Assembly (NCBI GenBank): GCA_033557675.1
Contig: JAWQRM010000632.1
Span: 1-20,864 of the forward strand
Length of the DNA stretch: 20,864 nt
DNA from: Coptodactyla brooksi
Taxonomy: Eukaryota > Arthropoda > Insecta > Coleoptera > Scarabaeidae
Direction of reading: 5' to 3'
The notes below the pieces were generated by a model. It was not told the DNA's origin, did no database searches, and worked only from the letters and a program-made list of their open reading frames with translations. How positions within the stretch are numbered: position 1 is the first letter of the stretch; the number at the start of each line of letters is the position of its first letter. Below are positions 9,853-19,403 of this stretch, in pieces. A program made the translations under genes and the position numbers.

Positions 9853-9935
9853 GCTCCTGATGATGCTAACTTGGTTAACGAAATGTGCGTCAAACATTCG
9901 TTTTCCAATTTTGGCGTAGTGGTGACAATTGTTTA
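9853..9935 (+). repeat. 80-bp interspersed repeat with a hammerhead-like core, copy 1
   Basis: About 80 bp, matched with moderate divergence by 17561-17640 in the same orientation. Read on +, it has GCTC (9853-9856), CTGATGA (9857-9863), a potential stem GCTAAC/GTTAAC with a TTG loop (9865-9879), GAAA (9880-9883) and GTC (9889-9891). This is the order of the conserved hammerhead ribozyme core. In this copy the stem I partner after GTC is AAAC rather than GAGC, so it would not close. The second copy has GAGC there but has lost core bases. The opposite strand also has an open frame (HHYAKIGKRMFDAHFVNQ), so coding origin is an alternative. Confidence 0.4.
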
Positions 9936-9959
9936 AACTTTGAACTAATAGCAAAAACA

Positions 9960-10814
9960 TGATACTATACAAAATTACTTTGTTGGATGAACAGTCATTA
10001 AAACACTAAAATGGATACAATATTAAGTAACAAATAAACTTTATTCGAATTGCAATACATTGTAAGAGTAAGAACTATACTATGTATACATTGCAAAGTT
10101 TTGGTATTCTTTAAAACATCAAATTAAGTTCAGAAAGAATTGGGTTTATCAATTTTGGTTCTACACTTTTTGAATGTTGTTTCAAGTATAAAATTATCAT
10201 TTTCTGTTAGCTGTAGACTTATCCAAATCTAGATCCCTATACTTACCATAAATCTGTTGATTAGATTGTATCTAACAAAAACTAGACATTCGTTATTTCA
10301 TTTTATTATACGGGAGTGGCGGATAGAAATAAAACGCAATTAGGTACACAGACAGATAATATATAAGGTATGTCAGTATATAGATAATACTTGTTTTGTC
10401 AAATAGTTGTATAAAACTTTATTACTAAATAAACTACAATCAAACTTTGACTAATAATAAAGTACGTTCCTTCATCAAAATCTAAGCGTTCAGATTTAAA
10501 TATCTAGCAAAATAGTTTCTAATGAATATTACGCATTTTTATAGTACAATACTTATCTGAAATAAGGAAATTTTAATTGCTACTAGAAATATTTACATAA
10601 ATCTACACTCAAAATTGTCCTTATATCTTAAAAGTCGTGCAATAAGTGGGTGAACATGAAAATTTGCTTCAAGTGGAATAAATATCATACGCGTAAATGT
10701 AAATTACGTAGTAGTATACAAAAATTAAATAGAAGAAAAACCTTTGACTTTAGGATTGACCTACATGGCTATCACAGCACTTGTGCAGCATTTAGACATT
10801 TATAGGGGAATAAT
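9960..10814. other. Intergenic region and probable 3' UTR of GPR107
   Basis: No gene seen. On the - strand the first AATAAA past the GPR107 stop is at 10423-10418, about 390 nt downstream of it, so the 3' UTR probably ends near 10400. The rest is AT-rich and featureless. Confidence 0.5.
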
Positions 10815-13800
10815 CTAGTCATACTCATGACTGTTTTCTTTAGTCGGAAGCAGGTTTTCTTCTTCCTCGTCCATTACTTCGGTTATGAAGGATTCTTTTT
10901 TGGACTTGTACTTAGTGTTTACTCTAGTTACGCCTTCCATCGCCCCAATTTCTGTCAATCTGGAAAATACCCTAAGGTTCAAATTAAAATAAAAAGAATT
11001 AAAATGAAATTTTAAAAATGATTAAACAATTGGTAAAACACGTTTCAACTTACATTTAATTTAAAGCAACAATATTAATTGATATTAAATCAATAAAGCC
11101 ACCTAATAGAAATAATGAATATTATACGCAACGTATTGAAAAATATAAAGCTGTTTACATATACGCTCTCCTAGAAAATACAGTACATTATTTTTTCCAG
11201 TCATGTAACATTTTTAAAACTGAATTATTTTATAAATGTAAAAGAATATTAATACGACTGTAGACGACCTAATCCTCTAATGTGACCCCAATGAGAGTCA
11301 CAAATTAGATTTTTTGCCTGGGGATATTAATATTTTTCACATATCTTATTCAAAATTTGAAAGTGACGAAGTGTCAAATTGTTTTCGATGACATAGTACG
11401 CACATTCCAAGATTTCCTGTTTATACCAGGAGCATAGTAATGCTGAAATATTGGAACAAAGACATGAGCAATTTTTACAACACTATTTCTGTACTCTTTT
11501 TCAAAAGAATGCCTATTGCACTTGAGGTGGATGCAAAAACAGGTTGATACAAATTTGCAAGATTATGATTATTATTGAGCAAATTGTTGATACTATAAGG
11601 GATACAAAAATAAAGAAAGTTTTGGAGAATTCTATTACTAACTTAAAACCATCTGCAGTATAGTTCTCTAGCTGTTTCTTTTGTAAGACAACAAAGAAGT
11701 GTTTTGTAACTTCTCAAGTTTCAGCTTCATATAGGAATGTACTTATTTATTATATAGTATTACTGCATCGTATTATTCGTTACTCATTTTGACCATAATA
11801 TTCAATTTAGCATTTGTATTGTTTTTTTTTAGCTTGTATAATCCTCAAGTTAGCTCCTCCTTTCTTACAGTATATTTTCTCATCGTACAATCTATATCAT
11901 AATCAGTGTCAATTATAATTTGATCATCAACAAATCGTTAATGCTCTTGTAGGTATGAAAATTTCTATTTCAATACGTTCACAAATGATACAACCACTAA
12001 CATATTGTTTGATAACTTTTTTAAAAAGATCCAATTCACTTGAAATTTTGTGTGGGCGTACCTTGGCAGGTTCTTTTTAAAACGTATCTGAATAATAATT
12101 CACCCATTTTTACATTTTTACCTGTACGCTTATTTTGTTATTATTATTCCTTCTTAGGCTGTTAATCGTTTTCCACTCACCAATATATTGCTCTATTTGT
12201 TCATACCTTTGGCCCATGACTTATTTTTTCATTTTTTAGCCTTTTAACCTCTCTTTGGTTAGTAACATGTTTGCAGACTTAAGAAACTTCTGTTGCTAAC
12301 AATTTCTCATATCATCCATTTTCCTCCTTTATTAATGCTTCTACATCAGTGTTTCACCATTAACCTTTAGTGCCTTCTTTATGTAAATCTCCCAATGCTG
12401 CATATGTAGCTGAATGTATCACTCTTTTTAATTCATTATAGATATCCTCAAAAAAAAAACTTTATTTATTCATCAATGTTAATTTTGTCCCCTTCAAAGT
12501 AGTCTGGAAAGGTACAATGAACTTGTGCCAACACTTTTTATAAGCTTTGAAGCACTTCTGGAACACAACTTTTGGTATAGCTTTTAGCTCCTTCAGTAAT
12601 TCTATTTTTATCTCCTCAATGTTGGCAAAATATTATCTTCTCATACTGCTTTTTCATCTTCAGGACTAGGAAGAAGTCACAGGTAGCAATGCCTGGCAAA
12701 ACTTCATGAACAAGCAGTGAATTGTGAGCAGGTGCATTGTAGTGGTCCAACTGCTGTGATTTTCTTGGGGTTACTTCATACAAATGATGTAGATCTTCCA
12801 GGTAGTACTCATTGACTTTATAACCCGGTGGCAATAACTCACAGTGATTATTCGATTAGAATGAAGGAGCCTTAGTTTTGATATCATGTCTGTACATTCA
12901 TACTTCATCACCACTTAAAGCCCATTTGAGCAGTTCTGGATTGTCATTCAGCAACTCCTCAGCAGTCCATTCGGTGCTGCTTTTGATCGCAATTCAACAA
13001 TTTCAAAACAAATGTTACTACCACACTACTTGCTGTCTCATGCCCAAAACATTTGCAAAAATTCCTTTGCATGAGCCAAATGATATGCCAACATCTCTGC
13101 TAGAGATTCAGCGATTCTCCATAACCATTTACTTCACTTTTTCGACAACATTCAACATTTCTAATATGGGGGTGCACTCCATTTTTAAAGCAAAACTTAA
13201 TACAAATTCGTTGTTCCATTTTTTGTTGCATCCATTGTTTCCAACAATAAAGTAAGCATCCAATATAACTACCAATGCCAATATACTTTATGGACAGACG
13301 TATCAGCGCAACAATGAAGAATTATTACAATACACTTACACAGTCCGCATAATTAAAAAATTTCGCGAACTTTTTTATTAAACCTTTTATAGGAAGTTTA
13401 CTCATTCTTGTTTTAGAGACTCTAGGTTATACCATCTCTGTATAGCATTTACTGTTTTGCTGGTAGTATTCCTGTCATTTTGAATTTGTTTAATATAGAG
13501 TTTTAAATTGAAAATACATTTGTGACTTTTAGTAATAAATGGTCAATGCCACTCTCCTCCTCTATACGCTCTTAGGTTGGTCTTCTTGATATTCATATTT
13601 TACCTAAGTATAATAATTTTAGATTTTAGTTCTTCGTAAGTTGTATACATGTATACTTACATCTATCCTTATATTCAAACTACCCATTAATTATTTTTAA
13701 AGAGAACATTTGACATATCTCAATTAACCATTCACCATTTTCATTTACAGTGTCCAAAAAGTCCACCTACTTCATTGTTCTCTTTTTCTGTTCTTCCAAG

Positions 13801-16800
13801 GCCATCCAATTAGTTTCATCTGTGCATCTATGCACAGATCACAATATCTCAAGAAGCCTAGTAGTTAAAACCTTTCCGCAGATAGTTTTAAATTAAAAAC
13901 AAGGTGGTCTAAAATATTTTCCATTTAAATGGTTTTTTGTACTTTACAGTTTACAAGATCATGATATCCAAAAAAAAACTCAAAAATAAAACTCAAAAAT
14001 ATAAAAGATTTTATATAACCACCCAATACACATTTGCTGTGTGAAGCCAAAAGTTGCAGAAAACAGAAGCATGAAGTAGAAACAGACAAAATCAGCTTTT
14101 GTCTTTGTATCCCTTTGAGTGCAAGACAATTGGTACAAAAACTTATTTATCCGTAATGCTCTGACTGCTGTTAATGAATTCATATAAATACATATATTTC
14201 AACCAAGATTCTAGAAGTGTTGGTTGAAATATATGAAAAATGATACATGGATACTGCCATATTTCAACCAACAATTGAATTTCCTTCAAAATACACCTTT
14301 AATGTGTTGTATTCCAATGATTTAAAGATCGCCTATCAAAAATTGTTAATACATGGCCCCTCTAAGCAGGATGATACTCAAAGGATCATCCCAAATGATG
14401 ATCATTTGGGATGATCTAGCAGCCCTAACTAAAAACTAAGATCTACAAGATTAATGTTAATGTATTAATATTTGTGAATATAATGTATGGAACAAAAAAT
14501 TGCGAACACATAACCTGCAAAACAAAAAAAGACAAAAATTGTGGTGGTAGCAAGAGAAGATACTACAATAGACCTAAAACGAATGGCAAAAATAAAGCAG
14601 CTAGGATTGTTCAAATATCTAGGCACTACAACCACGTCAATTTAGATCAATAACCTATAATATCTACAGGAAATGTTTTCACACATACTTTCAATAATTT
14701 TTCATTGTTTTATTATTAATGTAGTGAAGTTTAACCAGAGTTGTCAATATCATCCTCTATATACTAGCTCAGACAAACGATTCAACGATTCTATTCTCAA
14801 GATCACAGTTTATTTCTTATTATCATGTTGCAAGAACATTTCACATTCCACTGTATATTGACTCTGCATCTATCCTCAATCACTAAGGATTTAATTAGTC
14901 CTGATTTGATGAAGAAAATATTAGATATAATCTTTTTCCTGATACTTGAGAGAATTAAATTAACAAAGGCATCCATTGTGTTAATTGTTATTGCAAGTTA
15001 GGTTCACATTTGTGCAAAGTTACACAGTATCACTGTGCAACTTAGTTTCGCACATTATAGAAAAGTTTATGATAAATTAGATCTAACTTATGGGCATTGG
15101 GAGATGTTTAATATCAAAGTTTATTTGCACACATTTTCAGTACTGTCTGCCAGTACAACTAGGTACAGAATATGCTAATTAGTTTGTTTTTATATTGCAA
15201 AATGACGATTTAAGCAAGCTGTCAGAAACAAGTTATCCCCATGCATTCTAAACCATTTCTAAATTTCACATTTAATCTTAAAATCCTTAATGCAGCAAAT
15301 TACTACATTAAGCTAGAAAAATTCATTCAATAAACATTGCAACAAAACACAACTAAGTATAGAGATTAAATGTTTTTGTATAATGTACACGGTAAACTTC
15401 ATAAACTTCTTCAGGAAAACTCTTACCATGTTTTGTTTTTAGATTGCGATAAAAAAGTGGTCTATAAAAGAGAAGATACATTCCTATATTTATAGACAAT
15501 CAATAGGTCTCATTAAACAAAATTCATCAGCGCAAAATTGAAGAGTTTTGACCCACGACGTCAAAAATTATGGGGTGAGTCAAATACCACAACTTCCATG
15601 TAGCGGTTCCTAAATTTGCGGATAATTTTAAGACCGCAAAAGCTATATGCAACAAGTTATGCAAGCTTAGGCTTTAAAACCTAATCGCTGCACATAAGCT
15701 CATGGATTGTTATCGTAGCCTTTGTCCCCCATAAAGTTTGATCAGCTGGTTCATTCAGTGAGCCACATGGATTAACACCCAAATTATCCAAAAATCAGGA
15801 ACCTACATATGTAAGCCTTAGATTTGACTACCCATAGTGTTTGAAACCCTGGGGTTCAACATCTACACTTAGTGTTAATAGATTTGAGTTCGAGGATTAT
15901 CTGAACATTTAGGAACTGCTATACGAAAGCTATATCCAACTATATCAATTTTGTGTACGACGACCACTACTACTACTGCTATCCTCAATTTATGTGCTAC
16001 GATATATGACCACTGTAACTATAATAATACTATTTTAAGTTTGATAAGGGATACTTACACTTCATCTTCTTCTTCATCATCTGATGGTACAGAAAAATAT
16101 GGATTATGTGCAGCTGGCCTGAACTTATACCCAGTTAGTACAAAGAAAACATAAGTAGCCATTTCGCGGAACATTTCGTGCAGCCATCCGTATTGGAACG
16201 GCACTGTAATTCTCAGGAGGTACACGATAATCCTTGTAAAATATATATAGCAAACAATCATAACATAAAAATGTCTGAACAGTTTCAATTTTTTCAAGTT
16301 TGCAGCTGCCTTTCCATCTGTTTGTGATGCTTCCTGTAAGTGCCTTATAGACCACACCACTGGAAAGAGGATGCATCCACAACAAAGTAAGTCGACCAAA
16401 ATGAAGACATCCTGCCAGGCTCTATGCTCTCGTGCACCTTCTTCACTTTCTTCCAAAATTATTTCAGCAACATTAGCCAAGACTTGTAAAGGTATGACCG
16501 CCATAAACAATCGTTTGTCTCTTGGTGCCAATACATGTTTTATAAATGTCCAACCAGTTCCAATTAAAACCAATGTTATAAAAAGTAGTGCACCTTTTAA
16601 AAGATGTGCTACATAAAACAATACTGCCCAGGTAGCTAGGTGCACGCCCCTGACTTCAATAAAGTGGTAATTCACACCATGAAATGCTAATGAAATTGAT
16701 TTAATAAAAACCAAAGTAGCCATCAGATAATGAATCTTAAATACTGGGTGCCGGGATTGCTTTAATAAGAATACCCAAAAACAGCCTGACAAAAAGAATA

Positions 16801-17050
16801 GGAAAGCCATGGTGCAATATAACGCTGGTAAAGGCATTTCCCCAGCTGATAGAAAACTACCGCCTGCATTTTCTTCTCTAATTTTCATCTGAAACAATTT
16901 GATTTTAGGGGCACAAGATAGAGCAAAAAATTCAAGGCAACATACAGTAAAATCGTATACTACTACTTCATTGGGGACGTAGTTTGGGCAGCTATGGAAA
17001 TATAAGTTGTAAAGTCCTTCTTCACGTTCTGTAGCAACATACATTGCAAA
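10815..17050 (-). CDS. GPR107: GPR107/GPR108-type Golgi seven-TM protein, 3' part, 3 exons
   Basis: Exons on the - strand are 17050-16946, 16888-16059 and 10959-10815 (stop TAG), encoding the C-terminal 359 residues. Introns are 57 and 5,099 nt. The first exon in the window begins after a TTTACAG acceptor in phase 0 (FAMYVATEREEGLYNLYFH), so more exons lie upstream; the signal peptide and luminal GOLD domain were not found before the right edge. Family signatures: EEGLYNLYFHSCP, SFLSAGEMPLPALY just before TM1, FKIHYLMATLVFIKSISLAF, HLLKGALLFITLVLIGTGW, VIPLQVLANVAEIILEE, LLCCGCILFPVVWSIRHLQE, FYVMIVCYIYFTRI and VLTGYKFRPAAHNPYFSV. The terminal exon adds an acidic tail ending SHEYD. Members (Pfam lung seven-transmembrane family) reside in the Golgi/trans-Golgi and act in membrane trafficking; a peptide-receptor role has also been proposed. 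No disruption seen. Confidence 0.93.
11640..13900 (-). mobile_element. Non-LTR retrotransposon fossil (RTE-like), split by a mariner
   Basis: On the - strand, in element order: endonuclease remnants at about 13790-13430 (VNENGEWLIEICQMFSLKII, then KYTCIQ and a DH pair before LLLKV); after the mariner, the linker YNELKRVIHSATYAALGDLH from 12440; basic stretches typical of the endonuclease-RT linker (REVKRLKNEK); IGEWKTINSLRRNNNNK-like sequence; and RFVDDQIIIDTDYDIDCTMR near 11930, where FVDDQ replaces the catalytic FADDQ. Many stops and frameshifts; no long frame remains. The linker resumes on the far side of the mariner, so the mariner inserted into it. Clade (RTE-like) is inferred from motif wording only. 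Confidence 0.72.
12445..13388 (-). mobile_element. Mariner element, decayed copy 2, nested in a retrotransposon fossil
   Basis: Same family and orientation as the mariner in QTMAN intron 2. The - strand encodes PPGYKVNEYYLEDLHHLYEV, then QLDHYNAPAHNSLLVHEVL (catalytic DN changed to YN), then ATCDFFLVLKMKKQ. Further upstream, broken pieces such as ESLAEMLAYHLAHAKEF (about 13110-13060) are readable in another frame. Shared non-coding stretches with copy 1 include AATAAAGTAAGCATCCAATA and CTACCAATGCCAA. The right end (AAACCTTTTATA) aligns with AAACCTTGTATA of copy 1. The + strand frame at 12878-13255 is its antisense shadow. Confidence 0.8.
14191..14235. repeat. Perfect 15-bp inverted repeat with a third partial copy
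   Basis: CATATATTTCAACCA (14191-14205) and its exact complement (14221-14235) enclose a 15-nt loop. CATATTTCAACCA recurs as a direct copy about 40 bp further on, before AATTGAATTTCC. It lies within the last GPR107 intron; function unknown. Confidence 0.8.
14384..14416. repeat. Perfect 33-bp palindrome
   Basis: GATCATCCCAAATGAT (14384-14399), a central G at 14400, and the exact complement of the first arm (14401-14416). Not AT-only, so unlikely to be a composition effect. It lies in the last GPR107 intron, about 150 bp after the 14191-14235 hairpin. Confidence 0.9.
14529..14645 (+). mobile_element. Non-LTR retrotransposon reverse transcriptase relic
   Basis: The + strand encodes KTKIVVVAREDTTIDLKRMA, then KIKQLGLFKYLGTTTTSI and a stop. 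K(K/T)TK followed some 30 residues later by FKYLG is the usual end of the reverse transcriptase palm/thumb in many LINE elements. Only this short piece remains, and its strand is opposite to the larger fossil at 11640-13900. Confidence 0.6.
14650..16058. other. GPR107 last intron, upstream part, no gene recognised
   Basis: No coding exon, RNA gene or full transposon is recognisable. There is an imperfect inverted repeat around 15014-15056 (GTGCAAAG...GTTACACAGT against its diverged complement) and a short ACT-rich run at about 15960-15980. Confidence 0.45.
16889..16945 (-). other. 57-nt in-frame, stop-free intron of GPR107
   Basis: On the - strand the donor is ACT|GTATGT (GT at 16945-16944) and the acceptor TTGTTTCAG (AG at 16890-16889). 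Length 57 is divisible by three and the intron has no stop in the reading frame, so the frame stays open if it is retained. Splicing joins VVVYDFT to MKIREENAGGSFLSAGE, which matches the family's spacing. Retention would add 19 residues (VCCLEFFALSCAPKIKLFQ) to the luminal side just before TM1. Confidence 0.85.
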
Positions 17051-17369
17051 CTGTAAAGGAAATGTGGTAAGATCATCATAATACACAACACTTTAGTCAT
17101 TATGATAAAAATATAATCATAAAGAAATTGTTTTTCCAAATATAATTTGAAAAATCAAACTAAAGACTAACAAATAAATATTACATGTTGCTTATACCAG
17201 GAATTTCGTAAAATATGCCCCAAACTGTAGCGTCTTTATTTATTGTACGATTTAAACAAGTCAAAGACCAAATACCAAAAAATCAAAGACCAAAAAAAAA
17301 GTCGATAAATAATAAGTTGAATCATATCTTCTAAACATACAAACAGAACTAAGAAAATGTACTATTTAC

Positions 17370-18190
17370 ATAAATTGCTTAAATTGGAAACCATTATGTT
17401 GAATACACAGTTGACACCTACGAGTTACTCTTAATATTGAATTTAACAGAATATTTTGTGGTATTTCGTGACAAGTATTGATAATTCATAATTATTGCAT
17501 CATTAAAGAGCATCATCATTAGTGATGAAAGACAAACTACTAATCGACTTGCCATATTATCAAGTATGATGATAACTTAGCTAACGGAATGTGTATCGAG
17601 CTATTATTATTTTTCGATTTTGGTGTAGTAGTGACATTTGTATTTCTGTGGGTGTTATGCGATGAAACACCCTCTTGCTAAAAATACACTTTGCTACGAT
17701 AGGACCAAAGACAATGCCTTCAAATAATTTTGAAAGGTAAATTTAACAATTAATATTTCCCTTGATTTACAGGCACATTGAGAAAAATCAGTCCTATTAG
17801 CCATTCACCACCAATTCCACACCATACATTCTAAGTAAATCTTTTTTGAGAATTGTTTTCTCCATTCAATCACAGGTCAGCCTGAGTCAGCCAAATATTC
17901 ATCTAAAACGACTATTGTACATGCATTCATCAGATTAAATAATTTTTCTATAGAATTATATAAAATGTTGAATCTGGTTCATGTAAAAATTACACAATTC
18001 CAGTCTTCTACTAGGATCATCTTCTCCCGATACTTGTACTTTTTGAGAAATGTTTGGCTTAAACTTGTGCCTTTTCAATTCTTCGTAAACAGTTGAATTT
18101 GGTGAAAACATTTTCTCAACAATGTTCGCTGTAATTTCTCAAGTAGAAGTAGTTAGAGTTTCACTAACACTGAAAATAATATTTAATTCG
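17370..18190 (-). pseudogene. DDE transposase (IS630/Tc1/mariner-like), decayed copy 2
   Basis: Read on the - strand in order: SVSETLTTST, then SPNSTVYEELKRHKFKPNIS (a helix-turn-helix end plus linker, usually SVHRVLKRHKFHPY), EDDPSRRLELCNFYM (usually EDDPDRRLEFCE), SDECMYN (first catalytic Asp), YGVELVVNG and, in another frame, WCGIGGEWLIGLIF (usually VWAGIIGDHIIGPFF), QEGVSSH near 17675-17657 (normally QDGAPxH, so the second Asp is now Glu), and the tail CHEIPQNILLNSILRVTRRC followed by QLCIQHNGFQFKQFM and a stop near 17371. Several stops and frameshifts. The SPDLTPLDFFLWG block expected between QEGVSSH and the tail is missing; that space holds the 80-bp repeat instead. It lies in the upstream intron of GPR107. 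Confidence 0.75.
17561..17640 (+). repeat. 80-bp interspersed repeat, copy 2
   Basis: Aligns with 9853-9935 in the same orientation: AACTTAGCTAACGGAATGTG against AACTTGGTTAACGAAATGTG, then ATTTTGGTGTAGTAGTGACA against ATTTTGGCGTAGTGGTGACA. It sits inside the decayed transposase at 17370-18190 in place of its third catalytic block. Compared with copy 1 it keeps GAGC after the cleavage-site-like triplet but has ATGATGA for CTGATGA and GGAA for GAAA. Confidence 0.65.
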
Positions 18191-18429
18191 GTGCTACTCT
18201 CATATAGTATATAAACTGTCAGCTTGGTTAGTACTGCACCGATCCTCGTCAAATTTTTATATCATTATATATATTATGCCTTCACATTGGTGTATAAAAT
18301 TTCAGGCCGATATCTCTCATTTTAAGAAAATTAAAAAAAATCAAAAAGTTGACCATTTAAATGTGTAAAAGTGATATATGTCCACATAACAAATTTAACA
18401 TTTATTTAAGAACAATAAATTTTTGACTT

Positions 18430-19021
18430 ATAACGCATACAACACAAATATTTAATGGGTGTTCCACAACCTTTGATCACCAGATTAATTCATTTCGGAA
18501 GCGAATCCATTAGTTTCATGAGCTGCTTTATCATGATGTAGTCCCAGGCTTCTTGAATGGCCTTTCTCAGCTGAGCAGCGGTGGGGAACTGACAGTAATC
18601 AGGATAGACATTGCGAACGAGCAGTCTTCATGAGTTTTCTATTGGATTAAGTTCCAGTGAGCTAGCAGGCTAATCCAAAATCCGGATGTTGTGATCCGAA
18701 AGCCACTTCTTCGTGCTCGCAGAGGCCTGAACGGACACATTGATCTGCATAACAAGCAACTTAGCAGCACGAGAATGGTTAAAATAAGGCAACAACTTAT
18801 CCCTGAGGATATTCTGGTAGCCGATAGGGTTAATCTGTCCGTCTACGAAAACTACCTTCAACTTGCCAAGCGCCGAAAAAAGGTGCCCACATCATAACGT
18901 AACCACTACCAAAATTGCACTTAGAAAACCAAGGAGGCTCGGTTCGAAGGCCGTGCCAGTAATTCATTATACCATCGGTACCGTCCAAATTGAACTTCTT
19001 TTTGTCCGAACAACTAAACAA
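18430..19021 (-). pseudogene. Tc3-like transposase remnant, left half of the composite
   Basis: Three frames on the - strand together cover the catalytic domain from DKKKFNLDG (first Asp, inside SDKK, normally SDEKKF) to the C-terminus (CGTPIKY). The second Asp block reads QINVSVQA instead of QDNAPIH, and the third block reads ASSLELNPIEN instead of SPDLNPIEN. Stops interrupt it after NPIEN and in the C-terminal region. Inactive. Confidence 0.8.
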
Positions 19022-19084
19022 TCTTTAAAATAACTCATTTTAAGGATTGTTTAGTCGAACGGACAGAAGTTCAATTTGGGCGGT
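18981..19084. repeat. Imperfect palindrome at the head-to-head junction
   Basis: Arms of about 50 bp: CCGTCCAAATTGAACTTCTT and onward from 18981, against the complement of the stretch ending at 19084 (GAAGTTCAATTTGGGCGG). They share ATTGTTTAGT and CGGACA and differ by a few substitutions and a 3-4 base gap. The centre is near 19034. Homology continues outward at protein level in the two transposase remnants. Confidence 0.8.
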
Positions 19085-19260
19085 CCCAGTGGTTTAGCGG
19101 ATTACTGGGATGACCTTCGAACCGAGCATCGCTACTTTTTTAAATGTAATTTTGGCGGTGGTTCTGTTATGGATAACCATTTTCGAGCTGCTAATTAGAC
19201 TTTTATGCAGGACAATGCGTATATTCTTGTGGAAGATCCATTACATATTAATGTTATATG
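19035..19260 (+). pseudogene. Tc3-like transposase remnant, right half of the composite
   Basis: The + strand encodes KFNLGGPSGLADYWDDLRTE, then RYFFKCNFGGGSVM, a deletion, then TFMQDNAYILVEDPLHINVI. MQDNA keeps the second catalytic Asp that the left half has lost. The C-terminal third is absent and the frame runs into the hairpin-rich right arm. Confidence 0.75.
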
Positions 19261-19273
19261 TGGCATAAGTTAA

Positions 19274-19315
19274 AAATTTATTGCTCTTAAATAAATGTTT
19301 AAGAGCAATAAATTT
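19274..19315. repeat. Perfect 18-bp hairpin in the right arm
   Basis: AAATTTATTGCTCTTAAA (19274-19291) and its exact complement (19298-19315), loop TAAATG. The corresponding place in the left arm (about 18399-18426) has only a quasi-palindrome lacking the ATTGCTCTTA arm. Confidence 0.9.
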
Positions 19316-19319
19316 GTTA

Positions 19320-19403
19320 ATATTCATGTTTTTCGGGCTGTAGGCCGTACAGCTCGAAAAACATGAATATTAATTATGCCGGCCGTGAAAGCCTACACTC
19401 TAT
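19320..19403. mobile_element. 84-bp hairpin-bearing insertion with 13-bp target duplication
   Basis: AATAAATTTGTTA is duplicated at 19307-19319 and 19404-19416, flanking 84 bp that the left arm of the composite lacks. The insert opens with a hairpin, arms 19317-19342 and 19348-19373 (25 of 26 pairs match, the other being G-T), and continues with ATGCCGGCCGTGAAAGCCTA. It has no coding capacity and I do not recognise the family. Confidence 0.7.

Noticed and set aside
9712..9972. 86-codon - strand frame (HHYAKIGKRMFDAHFVNQ and so on) as a transposase piece
   Set aside because: It resembles the HYARxVxxxLDxHF part of DDE transposases only loosely, and copy 2 of the repeat has stops in that frame. 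Kept only as the alternative to the hammerhead reading.
12878..13255. 125-codon + strand frame
   Set aside because: It is antisense to the decayed mariner copy 2, whose - strand carries recognisable transposase pieces.
15880..15910. GAGTTCGAGG, which resembles a tRNA T-arm
   Set aside because: No acceptor stem, D-arm or anticodon arm can be built around it. No tRNA, rRNA or CRISPR array was found anywhere in the window.
16125..16616. Additional frames on both strands in the GPR107 region
   Set aside because: They overlap the well-supported GPR107 exon in other frames and have no family similarity.
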